A stretch of DNA of 64,000 nucleotides, taken from positions 55,328,093-55,392,092 of the forward strand of contig CM069437.1 in assembly GCA_035610365.1 (NCBI GenBank), in the 5' to 3' direction. A model generated the notes under the pieces. That model searched no databases. It was not told where the DNA came from and was given only the letters and a program-made list of their open reading frames with translations. Origin of the DNA: Aquatica leii. Taxonomy: Eukaryota > Arthropoda > Insecta > Coleoptera > Lampyridae. Position 1 is the stretch's first letter; each line of letters begins with the position of its first letter. Positions 35,167-47,700 of the stretch are shown here, piece after piece. A program made the position numbers and the translations under genes.

Positions 35167-35349
35167 ATGTCTTCCGGGTTTGGACCGTGTCATTGTTGTA
35201 ACCGAAGTTGCCAACGTGTCGGCCACTTTCGTAAGGGGTAAGTAAAGTTTTTCGATTTATCTCACGCCCTGATGAAGCCTCTTACGAAAGTCGGCGACGA
35301 TGGCAACTTCGATTGCAACAATGACACGATCCAAACCCGGAAAACATTC
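35167..35349. repeat. Inverted repeat of ~72-bp arms, Penelope-end-like
   Basis: Arm 35167..35240 (tcttccgggtttggaccgtg ... ctttcgtaagggg) is the imperfect inverse of 35278..35349 (cctcttacgaaagtcgg ... gatccaaacccgg). The ~37-bp loop ends in CCTGATGA, and CTGATGA...CGAAAGTC across loop and right arm resembles a hammerhead core. A related arm is found at 55595..55690. The short plus-strand frame 35059..35241 over this repeat is not a gene. Confidence 0.65.
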
Positions 35350-35689
35350 TAATCTTAGTATAAACTACGGTCGTGGAAGCTTTTGCTATTACAAAAGTGT
35401 ACTATGTATGTAATATACGTTATTTTAAAGGTACGAAAAAAAAATCGCAACGGTATACTACATTAAAAAAATAATATCATAGTAGGAAAAAACTTTCGCA
35501 ATTAAACAAGTTGAACATTCCAGCAACAAAGTATGTGATGGATAAAATAGCTATCTGACTATCGTATAAGCAACCAACAACACACGTATGCAGTTTGAGT
35601 AAGGGTTGTATATTTCTATTATTCGTCTATGTAAATCTGACTATATAACTCAGACCCATTTTTTAGTAGGACAGACTTATTTCCGGATC

Positions 35690-35820
35690 TAGGACGCTTG
35701 AACGCGACCGTTAAAACGCAAAACATTTGAACGCCAGGACATTTAAACGTGTGCTGTATGAACGCGAGACGTTTGAACGCAGAGAAGTTTAAACGCAGGT
35801 ACGTTTGAACGCAAGATTAA
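35690..35820 (+). repeat. Degenerate TTTGAACGC tandem repeat, locus 1
   Basis: About eight units of roughly 14-17 bp built on (t)ttgaacgc followed by five to eight variable bases (gaacgcgaccgtt, tttgaacgccaggaca, tttgaacgcagagaag, tttgaacgcaagat). Some units read tttaaacg. No coding meaning. The same motif recurs at 50065..50150 and, inverted, at 55805..55895. Confidence 0.75.
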
Positions 35821-35829
35821 GTAATACTA

Positions 35830-36680
35830 TTTAATACGGTTTTTGTTTATTTTAAATTATAGTTTGTTAAAGTATGTACATATTGTTCATACAGCTTCTT
35901 TTTCATTCAGAATTGATAGAATACAATATAAGACGGCTTAATAATGATTTAATAACAAAGTTATATAATACAGTCTATAGAAAGTAATAATTATACATAT
36001 AGTACAACAGTTTCCATTAAAAATAAAATCGCACATTTTTTTTTAAATCAATTATAATTAACCCAAAATGAACAATTTAGTTGTTGTCGCTATTGTCGAT
36101 AATTACAGTATCAATATTGTATTAATTAAAAAGCTTGAAAAAAATTTCAGCGGATATAACAATGCGCGATAGGTACCTTGCATCGGATAAATAGTAAATG
36201 ATAATCTCAACGTAAAAACTCGCTCTAAATAAGGTACACAGAGGCAAAAACAAACAATCCAACCTCTGTGGTATCATGATTAGTAATATCTCATCGGGAC
36301 CTAGAGGTAAAACATTTTGCAACCTAAATAATCTTACTTTTGTTCAACGCGTGTTAACCAGTTTCCAGTCTTTTATTATTCTTTTTTTAAAGTATGCCAA
36401 AGTTTGAACTTGTTATTATAGTATGGATGTTTCAGTTTCGGGAAAGAAACATTAATTCCGGATATGATACAACTTTTCTGTGGTTTTTGCAATAATCCCA
36501 GTTTACCTTGGTAGTAAAAATTGTATTCTTTCCATATTCCAGTTCTTTTAACCTAGTCAAAAAGTTTAGTTTAGTTTAGTATGTTTCCTTAGAAAGGAAT
36601 GTTTCAGATTTTATCAGAATTTCTCAGCTGTTTTTCTTTACTTTTAATGGGCAACTATTTTTGTAAGCGTCTATGATAGA
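35830..36680. other. No recognisable gene
   Basis: AT-rich. A 66-codon minus-strand open frame (36122..36322) could be part of an LTR-element leader given the primer-binding-site candidate at 36690, but it matches no gag that I recognise. Confidence 0.4.
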
Positions 36681-36689
36681 TCCCTTGAT

Positions 36690-36722
36690 AGGCCCCACGT
36701 TTGGCGCCAAATTTGTTACAAG
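36690..36722 (-). promoter_or_regulatory. Candidate LTR end plus primer-binding site
   Basis: On minus: TGTAACA, then aaTTTGGCGCCAAACGTGGGGCC. A CA-ending LTR edge followed by TGGCGCC is the layout of a Ty3/Gypsy-type or retroviral primer-binding site. The LTR would extend to higher coordinates (to about 37600), and the internal region to lower ones, where no gag is recognised. A second LTR was not found. Confidence 0.4.
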
Positions 36723-37099
36723 CTTTAAGTTTTACGAACCTTGCACGGCCAACTCATATAGTCGAAAGTAGAGGAGGTTCATAGGAAGTATGCTTAAGGG
36801 CGCCAGAGCTGATCTAAGATAACACTTCTGCCTCGCTCACGACAGACGGTCCAAACTTATAACACAATTGGAGGTTCGTAATCCTTATTACTCTGATGGT
36901 CGAGTAGCCAAAGTTTGTTATTAGATAACGACGATCAAAAGAGAAAGGTATGTTGCCACAAAAGAAAGAGTAACCAAGATAACAACTTTAATTTAGAATC
37001 GTCGATGATTATCACAGATATATCGAATTTTCAGTACAGGAATGCCAGTAGTATCGGCAACACACAATACATAAGTAAGTTACGTTGAAATGAACAGCG

Positions 37100-37340
37100 A
37101 AGAATAGTTTGTAGTAAATATTGTTTGTACACAGTATGCGAAACACACAAAGTAATTAATAATACGACATTACTGATAATAAAACAGTGATAATAATTAC
37201 TGAATTAATACTAAACTTTCGTAATAATTATTGGTTGTACACAGCATGCGAAAAATACAAAATAACTAATGATCCTACTTTAATGGTAATAAAGTAATGT
37301 TAGCAATTACGGAATTAACATTAGCTACATTTCGTGAGCG
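37100..37340 (+). repeat. Two-copy ~110-bp diverged tandem repeat
   Basis: gtacacagtatgcgaaa at 37127 and gtacacagcatgcgaaa at 37237 start two units of about 110 bp that share scattered blocks (aattactgaatt / aattacggaatt, actttcgta / atttcgtga). It lies inside the putative LTR upstream of the primer-binding-site candidate. Confidence 0.5.
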
Positions 37341-38499
37341 ACCTTACTGACAGCGAACAAATAAATAAATCAACTTACCCACAATACAGTAACTCCTACT
37401 TGGTGGAAGAAAGCGCTTTCCCCGGCAAGTGAGCCTGAAATCAATTTGAGTCGCAAATCGTGTCAAACCAATGCCTCACAAAATCAAGATCTACATAAAT
37501 GGTTACTTATTGTTAAAAAAAGTACATATAATATAACCCGGTTGTCGAATGCTGTTGTACACCTTCGATGACAGTTGGTTTCGCAGGTGTTTGCCTCATG
37601 AGTAAAATCTCGCAGAAATGTGATTGTCTTTGGTTTATTTAGTTTTAACCGTAGGCCTTATAGATAGTTATAATCGTCCCATGACAGTATTTGTCGATGT
37701 TAATTCCTCATAATTTGGTATCGAATAGAAACATGTGCCAGATCGTGGTGGAACGGGCGGTAACGACTCGAATACTTTACGATCGTAATGAAATTATAAT
37801 TTTCTCTTGTAGATTTTAAATTACGACAAGAATACCCATATTTAGGAGGTAACACATGGCGTTAACGAAAAGACATAAAAATTACCTTTAATCAAAGAAA
37901 GAACAAAAGCCACTTGCCCTGCGTGGATTAAATTAGTTAATTAAGAAGACTTCTATTACCCATCGTGTCCCAACACGTGGATGTTTTGAGAAAACGATTT
38001 TTAATTCACGCAGACATAGGTTATAACATGAACGATGTTAAAGTCAAAATGCCCGTATCTCACCGGATATCGTCTACTCAATACGAAGAGACCCACGAGT
38101 CCAATAGATGGCGTCGAGTTTTAATTAAACCAATATTTTCCAGAATCTTAAGAATACCGACAACCAAAACTGTAACAGAAGCGCACGAAGCGAAAGGTAT
38201 CTCCAAGAAACCAAGAGTAATTTGATCTAAAAGCAAAGAAGAATACCAACACGGTTTGCTAATTTCCGAAGCGCATAAAGCGATACCAAAAAGTAAGGTA
38301 CAAACAATCAGTAACCCAATACAGTAAGGACGTAAGTATCAAAAGAATTCCAGAGAAAAGAAAAGAATATAGGAAAGGTAGAAGTTTAGACAAGCGTCCA
38401 GGACTAAGTAGCCTTAAAATCCCCTTAAACCCCAACCCTTAAGTACAAAACCACCGTTGAAAATGGTCTCAAAATAAGTAACCCAAAATCCCAAGTACT

Positions 38500-39970
38500 A
38501 ATAAATCCCCAAAACTAGAATTCGAAGAAAAGGAAAGAAAGAAGAGGAAAAGAAGAGAACGTAGGAAACTATCAATTGCTAAACGAACACTTGTTAATCA
38601 TCGATCACTGTGCTGGACTGTAACAATGAAACTTATAAGCTGATAAACGGAATAGGATATCCCAAGAAAAAACAAAGAGAAAAGTAGCAAAAGAGAAATC
38701 CCAAGAATGACTAACAACATCCAGAAAAGCCGAGCAAGCGGAAGTATATAAAGTACAGAAAACGGAGTTGTAGTCTGTTTCAAGTTTCAGACTTACACAG
38801 CAAAACGAATAACTTGCTAAGCCCAATGTAGCAAAAGAAAGAATTAGCAAAAAAAAAACAAATAAAGAGAAAAGAATACGGTTGCAGAGGATCCAAGAAA
38901 ATAATGAAAAACTAAGCTTAAGCAGAGAGAAAAACTTTCAAAGCAACCTCAAACAAAACCAGAAGAAAAAAGAAAAAGTATGAGTCAATAAAGAACAGAA
39001 AACTTCACTTGCCAATTAAGCATCGTGAGTCAGTGCTCGTTGCGTTGGAATGTCACTTTGGAACGTAAATGCCGAAGAACGGATTAGAATATTCCAAGAG
39101 CAAAAGAAACCCAAAGAAGAGAAATACCCTAACGGGGACTGACAACATCAAAAATGCCGACTAAGCGTAAGTACATAAAGTACAGAAGCGACGTTGCAGT
39201 CTATTCCTAGTTCCAAACCAAAAACAACAAAACAAAAACTCGCGAAACCTAATAAAGCGAGAGAAGTACCTGAGAAAGAAAAGCAAAAGAAAAGAAACAT
39301 AGTTGCGTGAATACTTAAGAAAGAAGTTACTAAAAAGAAAAAAAAGAAAGAAAGTATTCAAGCAACAAATCACGATAAAAGAGAAAAAGCAAAAGAGATA
39401 ATTGCCCTAAAGACAAACTCCTAAAAAGCAAAAGAAAAAATCAAAAGTAAGGAAGACAAGAAAGGATGAAAAGAGACAGACGGAGAAAGATAAGACAAGG
39501 TGTAGTTGTCTGATTCGTTCTTCTCTCCGTAGAAGAAACGAAAGAAAGTGACCAGCCCTTCAATGCCCAACCAACCGCCTATAAGCAAACCACAAAGAGA
39601 ATCAAAGGAAAAAAAATAATGGTTGGCACATAGAAACGATAGATAAGCCCAAGAAGAAAAAAAAATGAAAAGTAGAAAAGATAAGAGATAAAGAAAGACG
39701 GAGTAAGATAAGACTTGATGTAACTTCCTGATTCATTCTTCACCCCGTAAAAGAACGAAAAGAGAGACCACCCTACGGTGCCCAACCAACCGCCCTATAA
39801 TTTTTTTTAAGCCACAGAAAGAAAAAACTTAAGAGAGAAAAAAGGAAGCATAGTTGCAGTGAACACTTAAGAGAAAAAGTTATCAAAAAGAAAAGAAGCA
39901 AGTGTCCAAGCAACAAAAGAGATAAAGAAAGCAAGAAAGATAGAAGGAGAAAAGAGAGTACAGATGTTGT
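38500..39970 (+). repeat. GA-rich field of diverged tandem repeats
   Basis: The plus strand is strongly purine-rich (aaagaaaag, gagaaaag runs). Longer blocks recur in diverged form: acaacatcNaRaaa...gccgaNNaagcg...agtaNataaagtacaga at about 38709 and 39131; cacttgNtaat/cacttgccaatt...gtgNtggaNtgtaacN at 38590 and 39008; aagataagac...tgattcNttcttc...cccaaccaaccgcc at 39490 and 39708; catagttgcNgtgaaNacttaag at 39298 and 39848. Open frames across it on minus are Phe/Ser-rich artefacts. Origin unknown. Confidence 0.6.
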
Positions 39971-42420
39971 TGTACGGCTCGACTACCTCTTCTTTAGATA
40001 TCCGATCAGCTTATTGGCCTTTATAGATTTTATTTCTACCGAAGTTTAAAGTATTGACGGGCATTTGTCCAGTCCTGCTTAAGTCTCTTCTTAAAACAAT
40101 TCCTGGTGCGAGTTCTTAGATTTCTGTGCGTTTTTACTTCTCCTTGTAAGAAATTCGTTTCAGTTCGTTATATGTGAGATATTCCAAAGCTAGATATTAA
40201 TGCTTTAGACATTTTTTTGAGGTGATATGAAAAGTGAAGTATACCAAACTTTTGTAAATAATAGACAATAACTGCAAAATTTAATTTTTGCGATAACAAA
40301 TGCAATTAGACCCAATGTGCAATTATTTGCGCGAATAATGGACAATGTTTGGCGATGTTTGTGTTTTAATTAATGGATGACATTCTACATATATCATATA
40401 AACTTTAGGTAGAAAAATATAATTTGACTTATGTATCGCTGTACCAGGCTGCTACTAGTGACCGAAACAATACAAAATAATTGTTTTCCATATTTGGTTT
40501 TATTTTTGTGTTATTTTATTAAAAAATAGATAATTTATAAAAGTCACCGCCAATGTAAGTTGTAATCGGAATCTCAACTTTTTCAGTAATTTTAAATCAA
40601 ATGTTAAAATTCGCTTTTTTAAAAATATCATCTAGTAAAAATTAATAGTTGTTAAATAAGCAATAATTAACAAAAACATATTACACTAATAACTTATTTC
40701 ATTAAATAAATCTTACAAAGAAAATAACTTGTAATGTAATCGTAGACAAACTGAAATAAATAAATATTAAGATGCAGCATATTTTTAATTGTGAACTGAA
40801 AGTAATATTACCAAATGAGCATTTCCAACTGGTATAAATTACTGCGCTGTATTGTTTTCATAATAAAAATAATATATGTTTAATAGTTTTTCCTATAATT
40901 ACTAAATTTTATGATGTAACATTATATTAGTTCTTCTGCTTAATTTGTCTTTTTATTGTAAAACGTGTTTTTTATTGTAACACTGCTACGCACTGAAACT
41001 TTTCAGTATTCTGAAAGTTTTACATCAAGAATATTATTTTTGTCGTATCATTTTACGTAATAGTGTTAATTTTTAATGCATAACAAATATTTTACTTTGC
41101 TACATCTGATAAACATTTTATGTATTCCGAATATTACAATAGATTCTAACAAGTAATTTAATGACACGTACGTTAGTTGTATGTTTTAATTGTTTGTGGA
41201 AATATTATTACTTTGTTTGTTTTTATAGCATTTAATTTTTTTAAACATAATTTATTTATTTCGTATTGTTTTTTACGTGTGTTAAAATGTATTACAGTAA
41301 TTTAAGTACAGTTATTTTAAATTGTTATAGCGTTGCACCGGCGCTCAGTTGCGCAGTTGACGGCGTGGGTCAATTTAACAAAAAAGTTTGTTTTAAGTAC
41401 TATACACATAGAACAAAAATTATTATATTGGTTTTTAACATACTGTTAATTTTTAATATTGATAACTAACAATATTAATTTTGCTCTATCATGAAAATAC
41501 AAAACTTAATAAAAACTAAGGTCACCACAAATTTTCCGCAAACAAATATTGTAACCCGTTGGGGAAAATTTGAAAATCAACAAGTTAAGTCTTATTCCTT
41601 AATCACAAACTTTGTAAAGTTTCAACCAAAGCGTAATAAAATTTATAAGACAATAAGTCACTTATCTGAACTGCTTGAACATTGTGCCTGACCATTGAAG
41701 ATATCTTGCATTTCATGTAATTAAGGTTACATCCAATTATGGTGATATTCCATCCTATAAAACCACACAAAAGTATTTTGTCGAAGATTTCTTTCGCCTT
41801 AATTATGATTCTTGCAGGGAAGTTATGTTTCGCTGACTTAATCTTTGTTCTAATCACAACGCAACCAAATGTAATTACCACGTTTTTATATTTATACATT
41901 CGTAGGTTGAGTGTCACTATTAAATTACTTAAGTTCACTTGAAACATAAATTGTAAAATTCGCGCTGATTAAAATCCGTACAATTATGCTTATAAGCTCT
42001 GCAAAAGTTTTAGATCGAGTCTCCCAAAAATTAGCAACGTCCCTTCTCTTTCGACGTTACGCGCTCAATCCCCTTTCCTAAAATTTCTTTAATATCAGTT
42101 GCTATCGCGCGTTATCGACCACGGTCTTTTACAAATATTCAAAAATGTATTTTAATATTTATATTTAATATATACGAGGGAGTACAAGAAAGTTAGTTAG
42201 GAACGTTACATTGCGTAACAAAAAACAATTGTTTTGAAACCGATAATCTGACTAACCAATATACTTTACTCAAGTAGCTTTAATAAATAATGACAATCAA
42301 AAAAATAAAGGTAATATATTAACCAACTATAAACTTGATTCTTGTTAATTCAGTAAAAAAATCGCAATTACTATATTTTAAATATTCCTCGTTATTAAGA
42401 ATACGATGCAAGCTTACGAC
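39971..42420. other. No recognisable gene; 5' flank of gene B
   Basis: AT-rich intergenic DNA with several short open frames (41266..41469, 41491..41691, 41739..41942) that show no conserved motif. Confidence 0.5.
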
Positions 42421-42426
42421 AGAGAT

Positions 42427-42432
42427 CACGTG
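42427..42432. promoter_or_regulatory. CACGTG E-box upstream of gene B
   Basis: GATCACGTGACTAT lies 50 bp upstream of the gene B ATG at 42482. The same hexamer precedes genes A and C. Confidence 0.35.
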
Positions 42433-42481
42433 ACTATTTTCCTTATAAGCAATTGCTAAGTTACTCCGAGTTAATTTTGCA

Positions 42482-44833
42482 ATGTCGATCATACAAGACA
42501 ATTTCCCTAAACATTTGTTAAAAAACATTATCAACGAAAGATTTAAGAGTAATATAGATATAATAAGTACTGACGTATCGTATGTAGTTCCACCAGGCGA
42601 AAATTACGTTTCTGAGTTGTTGCGGATTGTTGTTAAGTTTTCTGAAGAAGACAGGTTGTTTTTTTAATGTTGTAATTTATTTATTTATTTTTTTTTGTTA
42701 AGAAATGGTGTTCAGTCGGTGTCACTAATTGTCAAAAGTCTTCCAGAAAATGAACTAGCGCAAAAATATAACGAAGAAATGGAATTTTTTTCTTGTGAAT
42801 TAAGTATATTCCGTTGTATTTTACCAATGATAGAAGAACTGGGTATGTGCTTTTATAATATTTTGTTTATATTGGTATTATTGTTTTAAAACTGAAGATG
42901 CATTGACTTATGATCTCAAAAAACTAAGTATTCTTTGAAGATTGTAGTTACAAAAAAAATATGAAAATTAAGGCAGATTTACAGAAACAGTAGAAAATTA
43001 TTTTATGTTAAAATCTAAAATTGAGATAGCGTGTGTTGTAAAAACCAATAATAAAACCAAATGTGATAAAATTTCTAATTAAATCATTAAATCACTCATT
43101 TATTTTGCAATTAATTGTTACTAATCATTCTATCGATTTGTAATTAAATATATAAATAAACGTGATAAAGTAGAAATAAAGCGTAAATTTACAAAAAAAA
43201 CTATTCAAAATATTTATGTATGACAAATTTTTATTAGGTAAATTGAAAATTTTATACTTCCTATCATAATTAGTTTTGATTTTTTTTAGTATTGGATAAA
43301 TTGTTATTGGGTTTATAATTAAAATATATTCAAGAACGTATCATTTTCGGTTTTTTTAATTTTACGTGTAATTTTAAAGCTATTTTGTTCATAGCTCATT
43401 ATCTCAAGTCAACGGTTTTTGAGATATGTATTTAGATGTTTTCAAGAATTTTTACATTTCAACTTTGAGAATTCATATCTTGTAAAATTATAAAGAACAA
43501 AATAAATAAATTTACAAGCCACGCCCAATGTCGAGTTAGACTCTTCACACAAGTGGCTCAGTATTACCATGTATTGACGCATAAAAGTACTGTTAAAAAA
43601 CCTGCGTTTTTCCCCAATTTGTATCTTCCCACGAATAAGTAATTATAGTTTTTGTTTTAATACTGTTTCAAAACATATAATTTTCTTACATTTACATTGC
43701 ATTATTTGGTAAATAATAATTGAATCAATTTTAGATTATTTTTGATTTTAGAATTCAGAAAATGTGTTGCTCCAAAAGCATATTATTTATCTACACAACC
43801 AAAAAATATGATCGTTATAGAAGATTTATCAACGTTAAATTATAAAGTTGCAAGTCGCCAGGAAGGATTAAATTTGGAGCATTGTCTGCTTTCTATTGAA
43901 AAACTAGCTTATTTTCATGCAGCGTCACTGGCCTTGTATGAAAAAGTAAATTATATGGTCAAAGTTTGCATAATTATAATCAATTTTGTTATACATTTAC
44001 AGAATCCTAAAATTATGGATGAATATACTCACGGAATGATTGGTAAAACAGAAATGTTTACGAACTTGTTTTCAGTTGCTTTCCAAGAAACATTAAACGC
44101 TTGTGAAAGAGAACCAAGTAAGTTAATTAAAACTGATTAAATTTTAACGAAGTCAAGACAACAGGTCTACAAAAATACTATAAAAAAATTAAGAAGGATA
44201 TTAAAAAAAAGCTTTATACGTCAACAGAACGCGATCCAAAATTCAACGTTTTAAATCATGGTGATTTTTGGTGTAACAACTTAATGTTTCAGTATGATGA
44301 AGATGACAATTTAAAAGACGTCCTGTTTGTAAGAATCATATGTGTTGTAAACTGTATCTTTGTGTTTAATTTTTACAGATCGATTTTCAACTTTCTGTAT
44401 TTGCCAGTCCGTGCGTTGATCTACATTATTTCATAAGTACAAGCACAAGTCCAGAAGTAAAAGATAATCATATTAACGATATTTTCCATCATTATTACAA
44501 CGAATTCGTAACAAATGTCAAGATTTTGGGAGTTAAAAGCAGTATTTTAAATTGGAATGATTTTAAGAAAGTGTTTTCCGATAAAGCTTATATAGGTTGG
44601 TTTTGGAATTCTGTTACAGCATTTTTTCACGTATATTTGTAGGTTTCACAGCAATGGTTATGGTTCTTCCATATATTAAAGCAAATAAAAGAGACGATGC
44701 TTCTGTATTGAATTTTATTAAAACTGACGAAGAAGGAAGTTTTCGTCACCATTGCTTTACTAATAACAATTACTTAACCGCTATTAAGTTTTTGTTACCA
44801 TTCTATGATAATTTTGGAATATTTGATGATTAA
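42482..44833 (+). CDS. EcKinase-like (CHK-like) kinase, gene B, complete, 7 exons
   Basis: Predicted small-molecule O-kinase of the insect EcKinase/DUF227 family (APH-like fold), expected cytosolic. The substrate (ecdysteroid, xenobiotic conjugate or other) is unknown. Exons: 42482..42654, 42703..42842, 43752..43945, 44003..44117, 44165..44328, 44379..44595, 44643..44833; all introns GT-AG; 1,194 nt, 397 residues, normal for the family (~400). Landmarks: PPGENY at 37-42 (nucleotide loop), IVK with K69 (ATP lysine), MIVIEDL at 124-130 (hinge), EGLNLEHCLLSIEKLAYFHA in exon 3, NHGDFWCNN at 238-246 (Brenner catalytic loop, D241), IDFQ at 263-266 (metal-binding D264), and HHCFTNNNYLTAIKFLLPFY near the C terminus. 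No frame lesions, no signal peptide. Intron 2 is 909 bp; the others are 47-57 bp. The ATG was chosen because it matches the starts of genes A and C. Confidence 0.93.
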
Positions 44834-45850
44834 AAAATGTATTTTGGTTTGTTTAAAAAGTTTGCACAATTTAAATATGTTGCTTATTAATATTTAACAT
44901 TTTTCCTTACATTTTCAAAACCTAAAACACATGTAAAATTAAAAAAAGAATAGAGATAATCATACTTTTTATATCTTTTAAAAAATTGTTTTTTGAGTAT
45001 AGTTCATTACGGCATTCAGTTAGAAGTGTAGGTTTCAAAAGGGTCTAAAAAAGAAAACAATTCACTGAAATACAATTCCAGAGATTAAGATTATTGACAA
45101 CCAGTTAGCTTTTTCATTTGATAAACTTTTATTATAAGCCTTACACCATATTATTGCACGGCATTACATATTATAAAACGTTTGGGTTGAAGTTAAGCAA
45201 TTAAATTATCAAAATTAAGCTGCATCAATAGAAATATTAGAAATATACCAACTACGCACCAAGGTATTCCGGCTTTACCTATTTACCGCCAGGACATTTT
45301 ACCAAAAAAGAATAAAACAATAAAACAATGAGGAGAAGTTTATACGATTCATAGAATGTTAATTATTTGCACTAAAAGAAACTTTCAACTTTGACCCGAT
45401 TCGCTAAGTAGTGCCCAGACAGTACGTTTAAAACTGTACCACATTTTTTTTACCAACTATACACACTACATAGTTCTAATAATTTTATTGGTTTCAATGC
45501 ATTTTTTGACAAATTTAGCTACATAGTCTTAAATAGAGATACGTATCCGTCATAATTGTAATTGGGCGATCGGTGTAACCGGGAGTTTTGCTTAATGCTG
45601 TCAGTTTCCATATGTTTTTGAACCGGTATTCACTCTTTTTTTTTAAGTTCAGTAAATAATTTTGACAGATTCCCTGATAATTTTTGGATAGTAGCAGGTG
45701 TTGTTGACTAGCACTTTACTTTATTGTATTGTATTGTATGTTATGGATTCGACTAAAATAAATAATAGTGATCTCCTTGCTAAACAGCAACGACTGAAGA
45801 CTTTACTAGTTTTGATTAAAAAAATTCCTACATTACATTGTTGTAACCGT
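44834..45850. other. No recognisable gene
   Basis: 3' flank of gene B, AT-rich. The short frame near 45698..45910 is unsupported. Confidence 0.5.
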
Positions 45851-47700
45851 ATTTTGACTAAGCCAAATCCACCAGAGAGGACAGCTCCATATAAGTTATA
45901 TACTTCCTAACATTAACTCTCAATGATTTTGTAGGTAGAGCTCTTAGAGTGACAGAGATCAAATTATTATTCTTTATTGCCGAGTAAAAGCAGCCATTTT
46001 CAAATCTAGAAGGGTGATGACAGAGGATGAGTACCTTAGATTTATGTTTTTTGTTGTGCTTATATTTATGGCAGGGTATATAGAACGTGTGACGCATGTT
46101 TCTTTGCAGAAAAAGTCAAGAAGATGTACTCAGAACAATATACTATACCACAGTCTAGAAACAAACCAGGCAAATGAGATAGTTTTTGAACAATTATTAG
46201 AAGTGAATTGGAGTCAAACAGAAATACACCAGTTTTGTCACAGTTATCTGTAATTTTTTGTCTGGTGTAAACAAAAAAATTTACACACAGCGGCCCCAGT
46301 CTCTATTCGATCATTTAACGTAAAACCATTTACAATAATAATAAGATCGTCTACATAGAAGACTTAAAAAATATCATGTCACTCTACAAAATTTAAAATA
46401 TTTGTTACAATATTATTCGTCATAGTTAAAAATAATATGGGACCCAATATACTTTTTTGTAGAACTCTACACTCAAAAGACTAGAAACAGTACCACTACA
46501 AAGAGGAGTGAAAGCAAATTTTCAAAACCTATCAGAGAGATATAATTTCAACCACTCAAAGACTGCCACTGAATACCAATTTGTTTTATCTTGTTTATGA
46601 GAATCAAATAATTAACCCAATCAAAAGCCTTTGAGAGGTCCAAGCACTAATTGGCCATATTCTAAGGAATTGACAACAAAGTCGACACAGTTATATAGAG
46701 CTGTGTGTGTACTTATACTTTGAATAAAGCCATGCTGTCTTAGAGTCAAGATGTTTTGGGCAGCAAAACCTAGTAAAACGATACATTTTATGGTAGGAAA
46801 AAAGTATGGTAACAGAGCGGTAGTTGCAAGTGGGGTCATTTTTTAAGAATAGATCAAATTTTAGAGTGTTTCAGTAATGAAAAAAAAAATACCTGAAAGA
46901 AAACATAAGTTTATAATGACAGATAAGACAGAAGAATAAATATAAATTAGGAATTGTAATGGAGAAAAGTAGTGGAGTAAACGATCAGTAGAGTCTGCCA
47001 TAGTGCCGGGATCGTCAATCAGATGATCACCTAGGTTTAAAGAAGACATTTAAATTGCTTCTATCAACCTCTAAGTTAATAATTCTCCAAGTCTCTTTAG
47101 ATTTATTTGTTGATGATTAATTTTTGTTATTATTTGTTTTTCTTATATTTGTATTTATTTCAACAAAAGTACCGGTCATTTCGCGCAACATGTGCAGTGT
47201 TTCTCTTTTTTCTACAGCATTAGGATGTTAAAAAACCCCAGATCTACGAAGTGGAGGCCCTAACTTTAACATTAAAAGTAGAAATAAGTTTGATAAAATA
47301 TTACAAAAAAATTTGAAGAAATTATTAAATCCTATCTCGCTCTCCTGAATGCTCAGTCTAAGAGTATTAATAAAAGATGAGGGTTGGTTGGCGTGATTAA
47401 AAACTAAATTTAAATTTATTTGTGATAGAAATGTGGGAAGAAAAAGAAATTAGAAAACGGTCAGAAAACCTAGTGAAGATATAAGACGAAAATTTTGGCA
47501 CGTTGTGAACGTAATTGTCAAGACAAGTTGCAGAAGTTGGAATTACCTTCTATAATAACAGAAATACTTTGTTCAGCTGCAGAGTGCATAATATTTGCCA
47601 GAACACCCATACAAACGTCGCCATTTTGACCGAGCGACTTGTACATTCCAGAGATGAAAACTCAAAATTTTCTACCTAGATCATATTCACTGTAGAGCAT
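45850..47700 (-). pseudogene. LINE (Jockey/CR1-like) endonuclease-RT remnant
   Basis: Reading down from 47700: the endonuclease C-terminal part PTSATCLDNYVHNVPKFSS (about 47540-47485; family 'PTR...S.tclDnIf.n') and a following SDRF, where the family has sDH; then LGDHLIDDPGTMADSTDRLL near 46980-47035; RT with ILTLRQHGFIQSISTHTALY near 46700-46760, VVNSLEYGQLVLGPLKGFDW near 46610-46680, ILGPILFLTMTNNIVTNI near 46400-46460, and catalytic VFYVDDLIIIVNG near 46330-46365. Several stops. Text below 46250 is probably the element's 3' part but is not clearly alignable. Clade is tentative. Confidence 0.6.

Noticed and set aside
35690-35820. CRISPR-like array of GAACGC units
   Set aside because: Units are too short and degenerate, there are no cas genes, and the window is eukaryotic.
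37965-38225. 86-codon basic open frame
   Set aside because: No homology or motif recognised, no splice or promoter context; kept out of the gene list.
38598-39785. Series of membrane-protein-like minus-strand frames
   Set aside because: Artefact of a GA-rich plus strand; hydrophobicity comes from poly-pyrimidine codons.
41266-41947. Cluster of short open frames upstream of gene B
   Set aside because: Overlapping on both strands, low-complexity, no motif or splice signals.
45698-46253. Two small plus-strand frames
   Set aside because: Unsupported; they overlap the probable 3' end of a minus-strand LINE remnant.
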